16,269 nt of DNA. Origin: Actinomycetes bacterium. Lineage in GTDB: Bacteria; Actinomycetota; Thermoleophilia; Gaiellales; Gaiellaceae. The stretch is taken from contig JANXXF010000174.1 of NCBI GenBank assembly GCA_025350775.1, forward strand, positions 1 through 16,269. Reading direction: 5' to 3'. Position 1 is the first letter of the stretch. Each line of letters opens with the position of its first letter. Below are positions 1 through 6,920 of the stretch, one piece after another. A program made the position numbers and the translations under genes. The notes under the pieces are model-generated. The model was given only the letters and a program-made list of their open reading frames with translations, was not told where the DNA came from and searched no databases.

Positions 1-244
1 CCGGCACCAGCGGCCGGTCGCGCAGCACGATCCGCGCGGTCTCGCGCGTGCGAGGCAGGCTGCTGGTGAGGACGCGGTCGAACTCGATGCCGGCGAGGGC
101 CTGTGCTGCGGCCTCGGCCTGTGCGACGCCCTTCGCCGAGAGCGGCACGGTCTCGCTCGGCAGCGGCGTGCCGTCGGGGCTGAAGTAGGTGACGGCCCCG
201 TGGCGCATCAGGAAGATGCGTCGCCGCTTGACGATGCCGCTCAC
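1..244 (-). CDS. Histidine phosphatase family protein (phosphoglycerate-mutase-like), 3' end cut by window
   Basis: The minus-strand frame from 244 to the window edge encodes the first 81 residues of a histidine phosphatase superfamily protein. Residues 12-16 read LMRHG, the family's N-terminal motif, in which His15 would be the phosphorylated nucleophile. A second stretch near residues 60-66, SLPRTRE, matches the usual 'SxLxRTxET' segment that supplies a phosphate-binding Arg. Family members act on phosphosugars, phosphoproteins or other small phosphoesters; the substrate cannot be told here. The start is GTG at 244: an in-frame TAG lies just upstream at 254-256 and no other start codon falls between. 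No clear Shine-Dalgarno sequence precedes it. The C-terminal half, including the second catalytic His, lies beyond the window. The gene diverges from the SDR gene starting at 410. Confidence 0.85.
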   Translation of the reverse strand, partial: MSGIVKRRRIFLMRHGAVTYFSPDGTPLPSETVPLSAKGVAQAEAAAQALAGIEFDRVLTSSLPRTRETARIVLRDRPLVP

Positions 245-307
245 GGTCGCACTCTAGCCCAGGGGTGGCCGTGCCTTCGCCGCCGGCGGCAGCGTGGCGG
301 CGCGCTC

Positions 308-323
308 TTGTCGGCTGCGACAA
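308..323. promoter_or_regulatory. Perfect 6-bp inverted repeat (possible operator)
   Basis: TTGTCG (308-313) and CGACAA (318-323) form a perfect palindrome around a 4-bp spacer in the 165-bp divergent intergenic region. It lies about 18 bp upstream of the candidate -35 box of the SDR gene. Its size and position suit a dimeric regulator site, but no regulator gene is in the window, so this is inference from symmetry and position only. Confidence 0.35.
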
Positions 324-341
324 CGGGTGCAGCGGGCCACC

Positions 342-370
342 TTGACGGTGGTGGTGTCACGGCCGATGCT
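342..370 (+). promoter_or_regulatory. Candidate promoter of the SDR gene at 410
   Basis: TTGACG at 342-347 is a near-consensus -35 element. After a 17-bp spacer, GATGCT at 365-370 is a weak -10 that keeps the important second A and final T. Transcription would start near 377, giving a leader of about 33 nt ahead of the AGGAGG ribosome-binding site at 396-401. The -10 match is poor, so confidence is moderate. Confidence 0.4.
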
Positions 371-409
371 TCCGCCCACTCTTCCCCCCGCAGCCAGGAG
401 GTACCGACG

Positions 410-1228
410 GTGGCCATCGCAGACGTCAGCTCACGCAGCATTGCCGAGCTCATCGACCTGACGGGCAAGGTCGCGGTCGTCACGGGCGGCGCGCAGGGCC
501 TGGGCAAGGCCATCTCGCGGCGCTTCGCCGAGGCGGGCGCCAGCGTCGTCATTGGCGACATCAACGCCGAGGGCGCCCAGGCCACGGCCCGCGAGCTCGC
601 CGCGTCCACCGGCGCCGACCTGCGCGGCACCAGCGTCGACGTCCGCCAGACGGCGTCGATCGACGCGCTCGCCCAGAAGGCCGTCGACGAGCTCGGTGGC
701 ATCGACATCTGGGTCAACAACGCCGGTGTCTACCCGACCACCGATGTTCTTGCCATGACCGACGCCGACTGGGATGACGTCGTCGCGATCAACCTGCGCG
801 GCACCTTCACCGGCTCCCGGACGGCGGCCCGGCACATGGTCGAGCGCGGCCAGGGCGGCGTCATCATCAATCTCTCGTCGATCGCCGGCTTCCGCGCCTT
901 CGGCCCCGGCCTCGCGCACTACACGGCGACCAAGCACGCGGTGCGCGGCCTCACGATGAGTCTCGCCGTCGAGCTCGGCCCGCACGGGATCCGCGCGCTT
1001 GCGTTGGCGCCGACGCTGATCGTCACCGAGGGGATCGCCGCCAGCCGCGCCGACCACGAGGACTCGGGTCTCGCCGCGGCACAGGATGCGCTGGTGCAGC
1101 AGCACCCGCTCGGACGGCTCGGCGTCCCGGACGATGTCGCCCGTGTCGCCCTCTTCTGTGCGAGCGACCTCTCGCTGTTGATGAGCGGCAGCACGCTGCT
1201 GGTGGACGCGGGCCTGATGGCCCTCTAG
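410..1228 (+). CDS. SDR family NAD(P)-dependent oxidoreductase
   Basis: This 272-residue protein is a classical short-chain dehydrogenase/reductase, oxidising an alcohol or reducing a ketone with a nicotinamide cofactor. The Rossmann glycine motif TGGAQGLG is at residues 25-32. Asp50 at the end of beta-2 (VVIGD) suggests preference for NAD(H) over NADP(H). NNAG is at 103-106, the tetrad Asn at 128 (INLRG), the catalytic Ser at 156/157, and YTATK (Tyr171, Lys175) completes the active site. The start is GTG at 410, set by a perfect AGGAGG at 396-401 with 8-nt spacing; the frame stays open further upstream, but starting there would add about 70 low-complexity residues before the SDR fold. The gene has its own candidate promoter and converges on the EthD-like gene with only 7 bp between stop codons. 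Its substrate is unknown; by position it may serve the adjacent catabolic cluster. Confidence 0.92.
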   Translation: MAIADVSSRSIAELIDLTGKVAVVTGGAQGLGKAISRRFAEAGASVVIGDINAEGAQATARELAASTGADLRGTSVDVRQTASIDALAQKAVDELGGIDIWVNNAGVYPTTDVLAMTDADWDDVVAINLRGTFTGSRTAARHMVERGQGGVIINLSSIAGFRAFGPGLAHYTATKHAVRGLTMSLAVELGPHGIRALALAPTLIVTEGIAASRADHEDSGLAAAQDALVQQHPLGRLGVPDDVARVALFCASDLSLLMSGSTLLVDAGLMAL

Positions 1229-1235
1229 CCGACTC

Positions 1236-1925
1236 CTACGGCCAGATCACGCGGTAGGGCTCGGCGACGAGCGAGGACGACGCGCCCAGGTCGGCGATCG
1301 CGGCGAGCGCCGGCAGGTGCTCGGCCGCGATCCGCGGTGAGGCCCAGGCGCGGTCGTACGCGGCTCGCGTAGGCCACGACAGCTCGACGACGGCGTCGTA
1401 CAGCGGGTCGCCGTCGGCGTAGAGCGCGTCAAGCACGGCGCACTGCACGTAGCGATCCAGTTCGGGGGTCGTCGCCAGCGCGACCTGGGCGAGGCCGTCG
1501 AGCCCGCTGCGGAACGCCTCCGGCGTGAGGCCGGCGGCGCGCTTGAGCAGCAGCATCGCCTTGATCTCGGGGCTCGACTGCGTGCGGGCGGGGCCGACCA
1601 GGTGGACGCGCTCGTCGCACAGCAGGAAGGCGAGCCGCGACTGGTCGATGAAGTTCGGCTCGTCGGCGCCGGCGTAGTCGGTGTAGTTGGGGTCGGTGCC
1701 CATGGCGGCGGCGATCTCGAGGCTATCCATGTGCACCTCGGCGATGCCCATGTAGATCGAGGCCGGCAGGCCACCCACGGCGACCGACACCGCGTGGCTC
1801 TGCGAGTAGCGGCGCATCTCGGTGATGCGCTTGGCCAGCTCGCCGTGCGGGTCGCGCCAGTGGGAGTGGAACTTCTCGTCGGTGACGCTGGGGAGCTTGG
1901 GGATCAGGGCGAAGAGCTTGATCAC
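1236..1925 (-). CDS. EthD-like protein with two ferredoxin-like (dimeric alpha/beta barrel) domains
   Basis: This protein of 229 residues appears to hold two EthD-type domains. The first (about 1-105) starts MIKLFALIPK and has the typical FHSHWRDPHGELAKRI helix near residues 19-34. The second (about 120-215) begins again with a strand, IKAMLLLKRA, followed by a TPEAFRSGLDG helix. Single EthD domains are about 100 residues and work as dimers; a tandem protein could form the barrel within one chain. The family is named from the ether-degradation (eth) locus and recurs in actinobacterial degradation clusters, usually without a proven reaction. Translation starts at GTG (1925) preceded by GAGAGGA about 7 nt away. 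It is the last gene of the long minus-strand array, 56 bp after the LLM stop, with a G-quadruplex repeat in that gap. The EthD assignment is from fold-like sequence features and is moderately sure. Confidence 0.75.
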   Translation of the reverse strand: MIKLFALIPKLPSVTDEKFHSHWRDPHGELAKRITEMRRYSQSHAVSVAVGGLPASIYMGIAEVHMDSLEIAAAMGTDPNYTDYAGADEPNFIDQSRLAFLLCDERVHLVGPARTQSSPEIKAMLLLKRAAGLTPEAFRSGLDGLAQVALATTPELDRYVQCAVLDALYADGDPLYDAVVELSWPTRAAYDRAWASPRIAAEHLPALAAIADLGASSSLVAEPYRVIWP

Positions 1926-1936
1926 AATGTGTCCTC

Positions 1937-1978
1937 TCGGGCGGGTGGGCTCGGGCGGGTGGGCTGCGGCGCGTGGGC
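1937..1978 (+). repeat. Tandem 14-bp repeat forming a six-tract G-quadruplex motif
   Basis: TCGGGCGGGTGGGC occurs exactly twice in tandem (1937-1950, 1951-1964), followed by a degenerate third copy (1965-1978, 11 of 14 matching). The plus strand carries six GGG tracts at 1939, 1943, 1947, 1953, 1957 and 1961 with loops of 1-3 nt, an ideal G-quadruplex pattern. It fills most of the 56-bp gap between the LLM stop (1982) and the EthD-like start (1925). The G-rich strand is the template for these genes, so the mRNA copy is C-rich. Confidence 0.85.
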
Positions 1979-1981
1979 CGG

Positions 1982-3022
1982 TCAGTCGGCGAAGGCGGGC
2001 ATGACGTCGGACGCGAACAGCTCCATCGCGCCGTGGATCAGCTCGGCCGGCTGGCTGTCGAAGCGGAAGCGCAGCTGCACGTAGGTGAAGCCCGCGTCGC
2101 GGAGCTTCATGATCTCCTCGCCCACGGTGTCGGGGTCGCCGACGATCGCGGCATCGACGCCTGCGGAGGCGTAGGCGCGCAGCAGGTCGGGGCGGTCGAG
2201 ATAGATCAGCTCGCCGTCGGGATCACGGAAGAGCTTCCAGCCGAGCGCGACGGTCTCGCCGTAGTAGTGGAACAGGCGCGGCCGGGCCACGCGACGGGCC
2301 TCGACGGTGGTCGGCGCCACCCAGAAGTCGCGGCAGATGCCGATCTCGACGCCGCTCACGTCGGTGCCGAACTCGGCGGCGGCCTCGTGGTAGCGGGCGA
2401 CGAGCTCGCGGCCCTGGTCGGCGCTGATCACCGGTCCCAGCTGGAGCCCGATCCCGTACTTCGCGGCCCGCTCGACCGTCTTCGGCACGAAGCCGCCGAG
2501 GTACATCAGCGGTCGCTGCTGGAGCGGGCGGGGACGGGCTTCGATGCCGGTGTAGGTGAAGTGCTTGTTGGCGACGTCGATCGGGCCGTCGGTTCCCCAC
2601 AGCGCGTCGAGCAGCTCGATCGACCGCTCCAGGCGCGGTGCGCGCGCCTTGCGGCTGATGCCGAACGCGTCGTACTCCTCATCGCGGTAGCCGAGCCCGA
2701 ACACGAGGCGCAGCCGGCCGCCGGAGAGGCGGTCGACCGTGGCTGCCATCTCGGCGGCACGCAGCGGGTCGTGCAGCGGCATCAGCAGGCAGGACGTGCC
2801 GATGCCGATGGTGTCGGTGGCGGCTGCGAGGGCGCCGAGCGCGGTCAGCTCGGCGTTGATGTGGCCGTCGTACCAGAAGTGGTGCTCGACGAGCCAGTAG
2901 TCGCTGTAGCCGAGCCGCTCGGCGGCCTGGGCGTCGCGGATCATCTCGTCGTAGAGGAGCGCATGGTGGCGTGGCCGTAGTCGCGTCCCGGCCATGCTCC
3001 AGTAGCCCGCGCCGAACTTCAC
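1982..3022 (-). CDS. LLM class flavin-dependent oxidoreductase (luciferase-like), copy 1
   Basis: This 346-residue protein has the bacterial-luciferase-like TIM-barrel pattern of the LLM superfamily, whose members use reduced FMN or coenzyme F420 for mono-oxygenation or hydride transfer. The N-terminus MKFGAGYW is the first beta strand; YSDYWLVEHHF (39-49) carries the EHH motif found in FMN-dependent luciferase-like monooxygenases; TIGIGTSCLLMPLHDP and SGGRLRLVFGLGYRDEEYDAFG are the classic later strands. Which cofactor is used cannot be decided from sequence. The GTG start at 3022 overlaps the previous gene's TGA in a GTGA tetranucleotide, so translation is probably coupled. The start fits a normal MKFG N-terminus, while upstream in-frame sequence is a shadow of the neighbouring gene. 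The stop is at 1982-1984. Together with copy 2 it forms an LLM pair that may be a two-component oxygenase or two successive steps. Confidence 0.92.
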   Translation of the reverse strand: MKFGAGYWSMAGTRLRPRHHALLYDEMIRDAQAAERLGYSDYWLVEHHFWYDGHINAELTALGALAAATDTIGIGTSCLLMPLHDPLRAAEMAATVDRLSGGRLRLVFGLGYRDEEYDAFGISRKARAPRLERSIELLDALWGTDGPIDVANKHFTYTGIEARPRPLQQRPLMYLGGFVPKTVERAAKYGIGLQLGPVISADQGRELVARYHEAAAEFGTDVSGVEIGICRDFWVAPTTVEARRVARPRLFHYYGETVALGWKLFRDPDGELIYLDRPDLLRAYASAGVDAAIVGDPDTVGEEIMKLRDAGFTYVQLRFRFDSQPAELIHGAMELFASDVMPAFAD

Positions 3023-4098
3023 GACGGGTCCTGCACGGAGAGGTAGCCGATCATCGGGTTGCCGACCTCCTCGAGGGTGCGGGCGCGCACGGCCGGCGCG
3101 AGGTTGAACATGCGGAAGTGAGGAGCGACGCCGCGGCCCAGCAGCAGCAGGGAGCGGTGGACGTCGGCGGCTGCCAGTCCCGGGAGCGCCAGCCGGCAGA
3201 CGACGTAGTTGACGCCGATCGCGCCGTAGCTCTCGAGCTCGGCGATGACGGTGTCGACGTCGCCGACGACGGCACGGCCGGCGGCGCGCTCGCGGACGCT
3301 GCCGGCGCCGGTGCCGACGCCGGTTGGGAGCGTCTGCTCGAGCGCCGGCGTTGCGATCCGCCAGGCCTCGTCGCTGGTCTCGGCGATCACCATGTCGCGG
3401 ATCGCGGGGCGGAGGGTGGCGAAGCGCGCCGCTGCCTCGCCCAGCGCGGCGCGGTGCGCGGCGAAGCGCTGGGCCAACGCGTCGATGTGGTCGGAGGCCT
3501 CGCCGAGCACCGTCAGTCCGTGCGCGGCGGCGCGCAGCGCCCCGGCGTCGTCGGCGGCGCCGACCCAGGTGGGGACAGTAGGTTGGGCCGGCTTCGGCGT
3601 GACGCTGACCTTCGTGAACTCGACCGCGTGCGTGTGCTCGGGCAGGCCCGCGGGGATCGTCCAGAAGCGGCCGGTGTGGGCGAAGGCGTCCGGTGCCCAG
3701 GCGCGTCCCACCACCTCGAGTGCCTCCCAGAAGCGCTCGCGCGCCTCGTCGGGGGCGACGCCGTAGGCGGTGAGCGGCCCAGGCGGCGGCAGCTCGCGCG
3801 GGGCGAAGATCAGGCGGCCGTTGGCGATGTTGTCGAGCGCGGCGCCGTCCTCGGCGGTGTAGAACGGGTGGGTGAGACCGACGACGGGGCGCACGGCGAT
3901 GCGGGCGGCCCGGGTGCGCGTCGCGATCGCAGCGGCCAGCACGAAGGGCGAGCCGCCGCCGAACTGGTTGCCCTCGTCGACCCATACCGAGTCGAAGCCC
4001 TCCTCCTCGGCGAGGGCGGCGTGCTCGAGCAGCGTGCGGTAGCCGTCCGCGTCGTCCTGCGCGCTGACTGCCGGGAATGGGCCGAGCCCGAACTTCAC
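3019..4098 (-). CDS. LLM class flavin-dependent oxidoreductase (luciferase-like), copy 2, divergent
   Basis: This 359-residue protein belongs to the same LLM superfamily but is clearly more divergent than its neighbours. It keeps the MKFGLGPFP first strand, the helix-strand HAALAEEEGFDSVWVDE (26-42), and the strand containing RIAVRPVVGLTHPF, but the EHH motif after strand 2 is replaced by DEGNQ (41-45), and the usual glycine-rich 'GxGxG' strand reads FAPRELPPPG. The C-terminal part has PTWVGAADD, matching the family's 'PxxxGG' segment. Family membership is good; activity and cofactor are uncertain. GTG at 4098 is chosen as start because GGAGG lies at 4104-4108 with 5-nt spacing. An 84-bp gap separates it from the upstream acyl-CoA dehydrogenase gene, and its TGA overlaps the GTG of LLM copy 1. 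Confidence 0.87.
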   Translation of the reverse strand: MKFGLGPFPAVSAQDDADGYRTLLEHAALAEEEGFDSVWVDEGNQFGGGSPFVLAAAIATRTRAARIAVRPVVGLTHPFYTAEDGAALDNIANGRLIFAPRELPPPGPLTAYGVAPDEARERFWEALEVVGRAWAPDAFAHTGRFWTIPAGLPEHTHAVEFTKVSVTPKPAQPTVPTWVGAADDAGALRAAAHGLTVLGEASDHIDALAQRFAAHRAALGEAAARFATLRPAIRDMVIAETSDEAWRIATPALEQTLPTGVGTGAGSVRERAAGRAVVGDVDTVIAELESYGAIGVNYVVCRLALPGLAAADVHRSLLLLGRGVAPHFRMFNLAPAVRARTLEEVGNPMIGYLSVQDPS

Positions 4099-4182
4099 AC
4101 GAGCCTCCGTCGTCGGGGTGAGAGCCGATCATCCGCGGGCGCGGCGCGGGCGGCGCGGTGCTGGGCCGGGTCGTCTTGGCGG

Positions 4183-5259
4183 TTACTCCAGAGTGCCGGC
4201 GCCGTCGAGCACGGCGGCGGCGATCTCGGCGCGTAGCGCGACGCCACTGCCGCCCAGCACGGCGATGCCCTGGGCGCGCTTGAGCAAGCGCTGCAGCGGG
4301 TGCTCCCAGGTGAAGCCGATGCTCGCATGCACCTGGATCGACCGCTCGCAGGCGGCAACGGCGGCGTCGGCCGCGAACGACTTGGCCATCGCGGCGTCGA
4401 GGCCGGCATCCGGCTCGCCCGCGTCCACGGCCCAGGCGGCACGCCAGACGAGCGAGCGGGCCAGCTCGAGGTCGGCGTAGGTGTCGGCGAGCGGGTGCGC
4501 AACCGCCTGATAGACGCCGATCGCCTTGCCGAACTGGGTGCGGGTGCGGGCATGCTCGACGCCGAGGTCGAGCGCACGCCGCGTGATGCCGAGCGCCTCG
4601 GCTGCCAGCGCGACCCGGGCCCGGATGCGCGCCGCCGCGAGCGCCGCGCCCGCCTCGCCGGGGGCTGCGAGCACGATCGCCTCCTCGCCGTCCAGCTCGA
4701 GCACGCCCAGACGGCGTGTCTCGTCGGTCGTGTCCAGCACGGCCCGCCGGCCACCCTCGCGCAAAGCCCAGATGCCGACGCCGCCGGCCGCCTGGCCCAC
4801 CACGACGACGCCGTCGGCCGAGCCGAGGTCGGGAATGAGCGGGAGCGTGCCGCGCAGACGCCAGGCATCCCCGGCCGCGGGCTCCGCCGTCACGTCTCCC
4901 TCCCGCGCCAGCGTCCACGTGCGGGCGCCGCTCACCGCCTCCTGCGCCAGCTCGGGCCGGGCCGCCAGCAGCGGCGCCGCCAGCAGGGCAGTCGCGAGGT
5001 ACGGGGCGGGGAGGAGGGCGGCGCCCGTTTCCTCCAGCACGAGCACCTCCTCGACGAGACCGAGCCCGGCGCCCCCCACCGCCTCCGGCAACGCGATCCC
5101 GATCAGGCCGAGGCCGGCGAGCTCCTGCCACAGCGGGCGATCCCAGCCGGCCGGCGACGCGAGCACCGCCTCGAGCCGCTCGTGTGGCAGCCGCGCCGTG
5201 AGCAGCTCGCGTACCTGGTCGCGCAGCATCGTCTGCTCGGGGGTGGGGCGAAAGTCCAT
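4183..5259 (-). CDS. Acyl-CoA dehydrogenase family protein, smaller subunit type (358 aa)
   Basis: This 358-residue protein is an acyl-CoA dehydrogenase homologue, the FAD enzyme class that introduces an alpha,beta double bond into acyl-CoAs. Visible landmarks are an N-terminal helical domain with PEQTMLRDQVRELL (7-20), GLIGIALPEAVGGAG near residues 51-65, the FAD-binding region HARTRTQFGKAIGVYQAVAHPLAD (236-259), and IGFTWEHPLQRLLKRA (314-329). The middle beta domain is short and poorly conserved. It resembles the smaller partner of actinobacterial heterotetrameric enzymes (FadE27/FadE28 type), which work only with a neighbouring larger subunit. The ATG at 5259 shares one base with the stop of the upstream acyl-CoA dehydrogenase (TGATG), strongly suggesting coupled synthesis of two partners. 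The substrate is unknown; no canonical catalytic Glu is evident at the C-terminal position. Confidence 0.9.
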   Translation of the reverse strand: MDFRPTPEQTMLRDQVRELLTARLPHERLEAVLASPAGWDRPLWQELAGLGLIGIALPEAVGGAGLGLVEEVLVLEETGAALLPAPYLATALLAAPLLAARPELAQEAVSGARTWTLAREGDVTAEPAAGDAWRLRGTLPLIPDLGSADGVVVVGQAAGGVGIWALREGGRRAVLDTTDETRRLGVLELDGEEAIVLAAPGEAGAALAAARIRARVALAAEALGITRRALDLGVEHARTRTQFGKAIGVYQAVAHPLADTYADLELARSLVWRAAWAVDAGEPDAGLDAAMAKSFAADAAVAACERSIQVHASIGFTWEHPLQRLLKRAQGIAVLGGSGVALRAEIAAAVLDGAGTLE

Positions 5260-6440
5260 CAGCGGCTCCTCGGCAGGCCCAGCACGCGCTCGGCGACGAT
5301 GCCGCGCAGCACCTCGGAGGTGCCGGCCTCGATCGTATTGCCAAGGCTGCGCAGCTGCTGGTACTGCCAGAAGGCGCCGAGCGGCGCGTCGCTGCCGGCG
5401 AGCAGACCGTCGACGCCGAGCAGCTCCTGCCCGAGCGCCGTCACGCGCCGGTTGGCCTCCGACCAGCGCAGCTTGACGACCGACCCTTCGGGGCCGGGAA
5501 CGCCCGAGTCGACGAGGTTGGAGAGGGCGCGCAGGTTCGTCGTGCGCAGGGCTGCGAGCTCGATCAGCTCGCGGGCGATGCGGTCGCGCAGCAGCGGGTC
5601 GTCGGCGGCGCGCCGGCCGTCGTCGTCCGCCATGCAGGCCAGCTCGACGAGCCGCGCGACGTTGTACTCGAGCGCGGCGGTCAGCGCGACGCCGAGCGTT
5701 CCGCGCTCGTGCAGCAGCGTCGTCATCGCGACGCGCCAGCCCTCGCCGACCGGCCCGATCACGTTGGCGGCAGGCAGCTCCGCGCCGGTCAGGAAGATCT
5801 CGTTGAACTCCGGCTCGCCGGTGAGCTGGCGGATCGGACGTACCTCGGCGCCGGGGGCGTGCATGTCGAGAATCAGCATCGTCAGCCCGCGATGCCCGCT
5901 CGACTCGGGGTCGCTGCGGGCGAGCAGCAGGCAGAAGTCCGCGGCGTGCGCGAACGACGACCACACCTTCTGCCCGTTCAGGACGATGCGGTCGCCGCGG
6001 AAGTCGGCGCGCATCCGCAGGGCCGCGAGATCGGAGCCGGCGCCGGGCTCCGAGAAGCCCTGGCACCAGATCTCCTCGCCCGTGAGCAGCTGCGGCAGGT
6101 GGCGGCCCTGCTGCTCCTCCGTGCCGAACGCGATCAGCGTGGGGCCGCACATGTTCAGGCCCACCAGCCCGATGTGCGGCGGGGCGGCCGAGCGCGCGAG
6201 CTCCTCCAGCACGATCGCGCCGTAGACCTGCGACAGCCCCTGGCCGCCGCAACGCACCGGCCACGTCACGCCCGCGTAGCCGGCCCTGGCTAGCGTTCCC
6301 AGCCACCGTCTGCTGGCGGCCTCGAAGGCGTGCTGGTCGCGTGCGTCGCCGCCGCGCAGCTCGTCGGGGCAGTTCGCCTCGATCCAGTCGCGCAGCTCGG
6401 CCCGGAAGGCGGCCTCCGCCGCTGAGTCGCCGAGATCCAC
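5259..6440 (-). CDS. Acyl-CoA dehydrogenase family protein, larger subunit type (393 aa)
   Basis: This 393-residue acyl-CoA dehydrogenase shows the full domain order: an N-terminal helical domain with AGVTWPVRCGGQGLS (56-70), the FAD-contacting WCQGFSEPGAGSDLA (125-139), and the strand region with VLNGQKVWSS (153-162). The C-terminal helical domain contains LLHERGTLG (242-250) and ends SLGNTIEAGTSEVLRG then IVAERVLGLPR. The position that holds the catalytic Glu in medium-chain enzymes is Ala372 here, as in many actinobacterial FadE proteins. Glu245 in HERG is therefore the better base candidate, by analogy to FadE26-like enzymes. It starts at GTG (6440), 6 bp after the upstream SnoaL-like gene, with no strong Shine-Dalgarno, consistent with re-initiation. 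It overlaps the smaller acyl-CoA dehydrogenase gene by one base. A heteromeric complex is inferred, not shown. Confidence 0.93.
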   Translation of the reverse strand: MDLGDSAAEAAFRAELRDWIEANCPDELRGGDARDQHAFEAASRRWLGTLARAGYAGVTWPVRCGGQGLSQVYGAIVLEELARSAAPPHIGLVGLNMCGPTLIAFGTEEQQGRHLPQLLTGEEIWCQGFSEPGAGSDLAALRMRADFRGDRIVLNGQKVWSSFAHAADFCLLLARSDPESSGHRGLTMLILDMHAPGAEVRPIRQLTGEPEFNEIFLTGAELPAANVIGPVGEGWRVAMTTLLHERGTLGVALTAALEYNVARLVELACMADDDGRRAADDPLLRDRIARELIELAALRTTNLRALSNLVDSGVPGPEGSVVKLRWSEANRRVTALGQELLGVDGLLAGSDAPLGAFWQYQQLRSLGNTIEAGTSEVLRGIVAERVLGLPRSR

Positions 6441-6446
6441 CCGCGG

Positions 6447-6920
6447 CTAGCTCGCGCTGCCGGCTGCAAGCCGGGCGGTGGCCCGCTCGAACACGACGGG
6501 ATTGCCGTCCATCCAGGTCGGCGTGAGCGTGCGGTGCTTGATCCGCCAGCCGTCCGCGGTGCGCACGATCTCGTCGTCATAGGTGCCGCCGACGAGGAAG
6601 TTGTCGCCGCCCTCGGCCCCGGTGAAGACGTGCTGGGCCTGGAAGTAGCAGCGGGCCGTAGCCCTGTCGCCGTCCAGCTCGATCACCTCGTTGGTGATGA
6701 TGTGCTGGCTGGCGTCGAGGCCCCCGAGCGCGCCGCTACAGAGCTTGCAGATGGCCGCCGGCCCCTCGTTGAGGCCGCCGAGCGCGCCGTAGTCGGCCAC
6801 GCCGTCGGCGGTGAATACCGAGGCGAGCAACTCCCAGTCCTTCGTGTCGAGCCCGGTCGCGTAGCGGTGCAGCAGGTCGACGATGGCGAGCCGGTCGCTG
6901 AGTGCGGCGAGGGAGGTCAC
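6447..6920 (-). CDS. SnoaL-like / nuclear transport factor 2-like domain protein, copy 1
   Basis: This small protein of 157 residues fits the SnoaL-like (NTF2-fold) family: an initial helix with AIVDLLHRYATGLDTKDWELLASVFTADG pattern (12-40), then alternating strands including ATARCYFQAQHVF, GGTYDDEIVRTADGWRIKHR. The helix-plus-curved-sheet fold forms a cavity used by cyclases, dehydratases, isomerases and dehydrochlorinases; no specific catalytic set is identifiable. The GTG start at 6920 overlaps the TGA of the SDR gene in a GTGA tetranucleotide. Reading further upstream in this frame would only give a shadow of the SDR gene. It is followed 6 bp later by the larger acyl-CoA dehydrogenase, so it probably acts in the same pathway. 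A second SnoaL-like protein, also 157 residues, lies at 14001-14474, but the two are not close in sequence. Confidence 0.85.
   Translation of the reverse strand: MTSLAALSDRLAIVDLLHRYATGLDTKDWELLASVFTADGVADYGALGGLNEGPAAICKLCSGALGGLDASQHIITNEVIELDGDRATARCYFQAQHVFTGAEGGDNFLVGGTYDDEIVRTADGWRIKHRTLTPTWMDGNPVVFERATARLAAGSAS

Noticed and set aside
200..409. Upstream extension of the SDR gene to an ATG at 200
   Set aside because: It would overlap the divergent histidine-phosphatase gene and the promoter, and adds no SDR sequence; AGGAGG at 396-401 fixes the GTG at 410.
1226..1243. Shared terminator between the convergent SDR and EthD-like genes
   Set aside because: Only a 4-bp stem (GCCG/CGGC) around a 7-nt loop with no T-run; too weak to call.
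2971..4236. Plus-strand open frame of 421 codons antisense to LLM copy 2
   Set aside because: The translation is low-complexity Arg/Ala/Gly/Val with no recognisable motif, while the opposite strand encodes a clear LLM protein.
1982..5344. Very long minus-strand open frame (1120 codons)
   Set aside because: Only its last 346 codons are a real LLM gene; the rest is an Arg/Ala/Gly-rich shadow of the overlapping LLM and acyl-CoA dehydrogenase genes, common in GC-rich DNA.
4300..6225. Plus-strand open frame of 641 codons antisense to the acyl-CoA dehydrogenases
   Set aside because: No motif, biased composition; the minus strand encodes two well-matched acyl-CoA dehydrogenases over the same bases.
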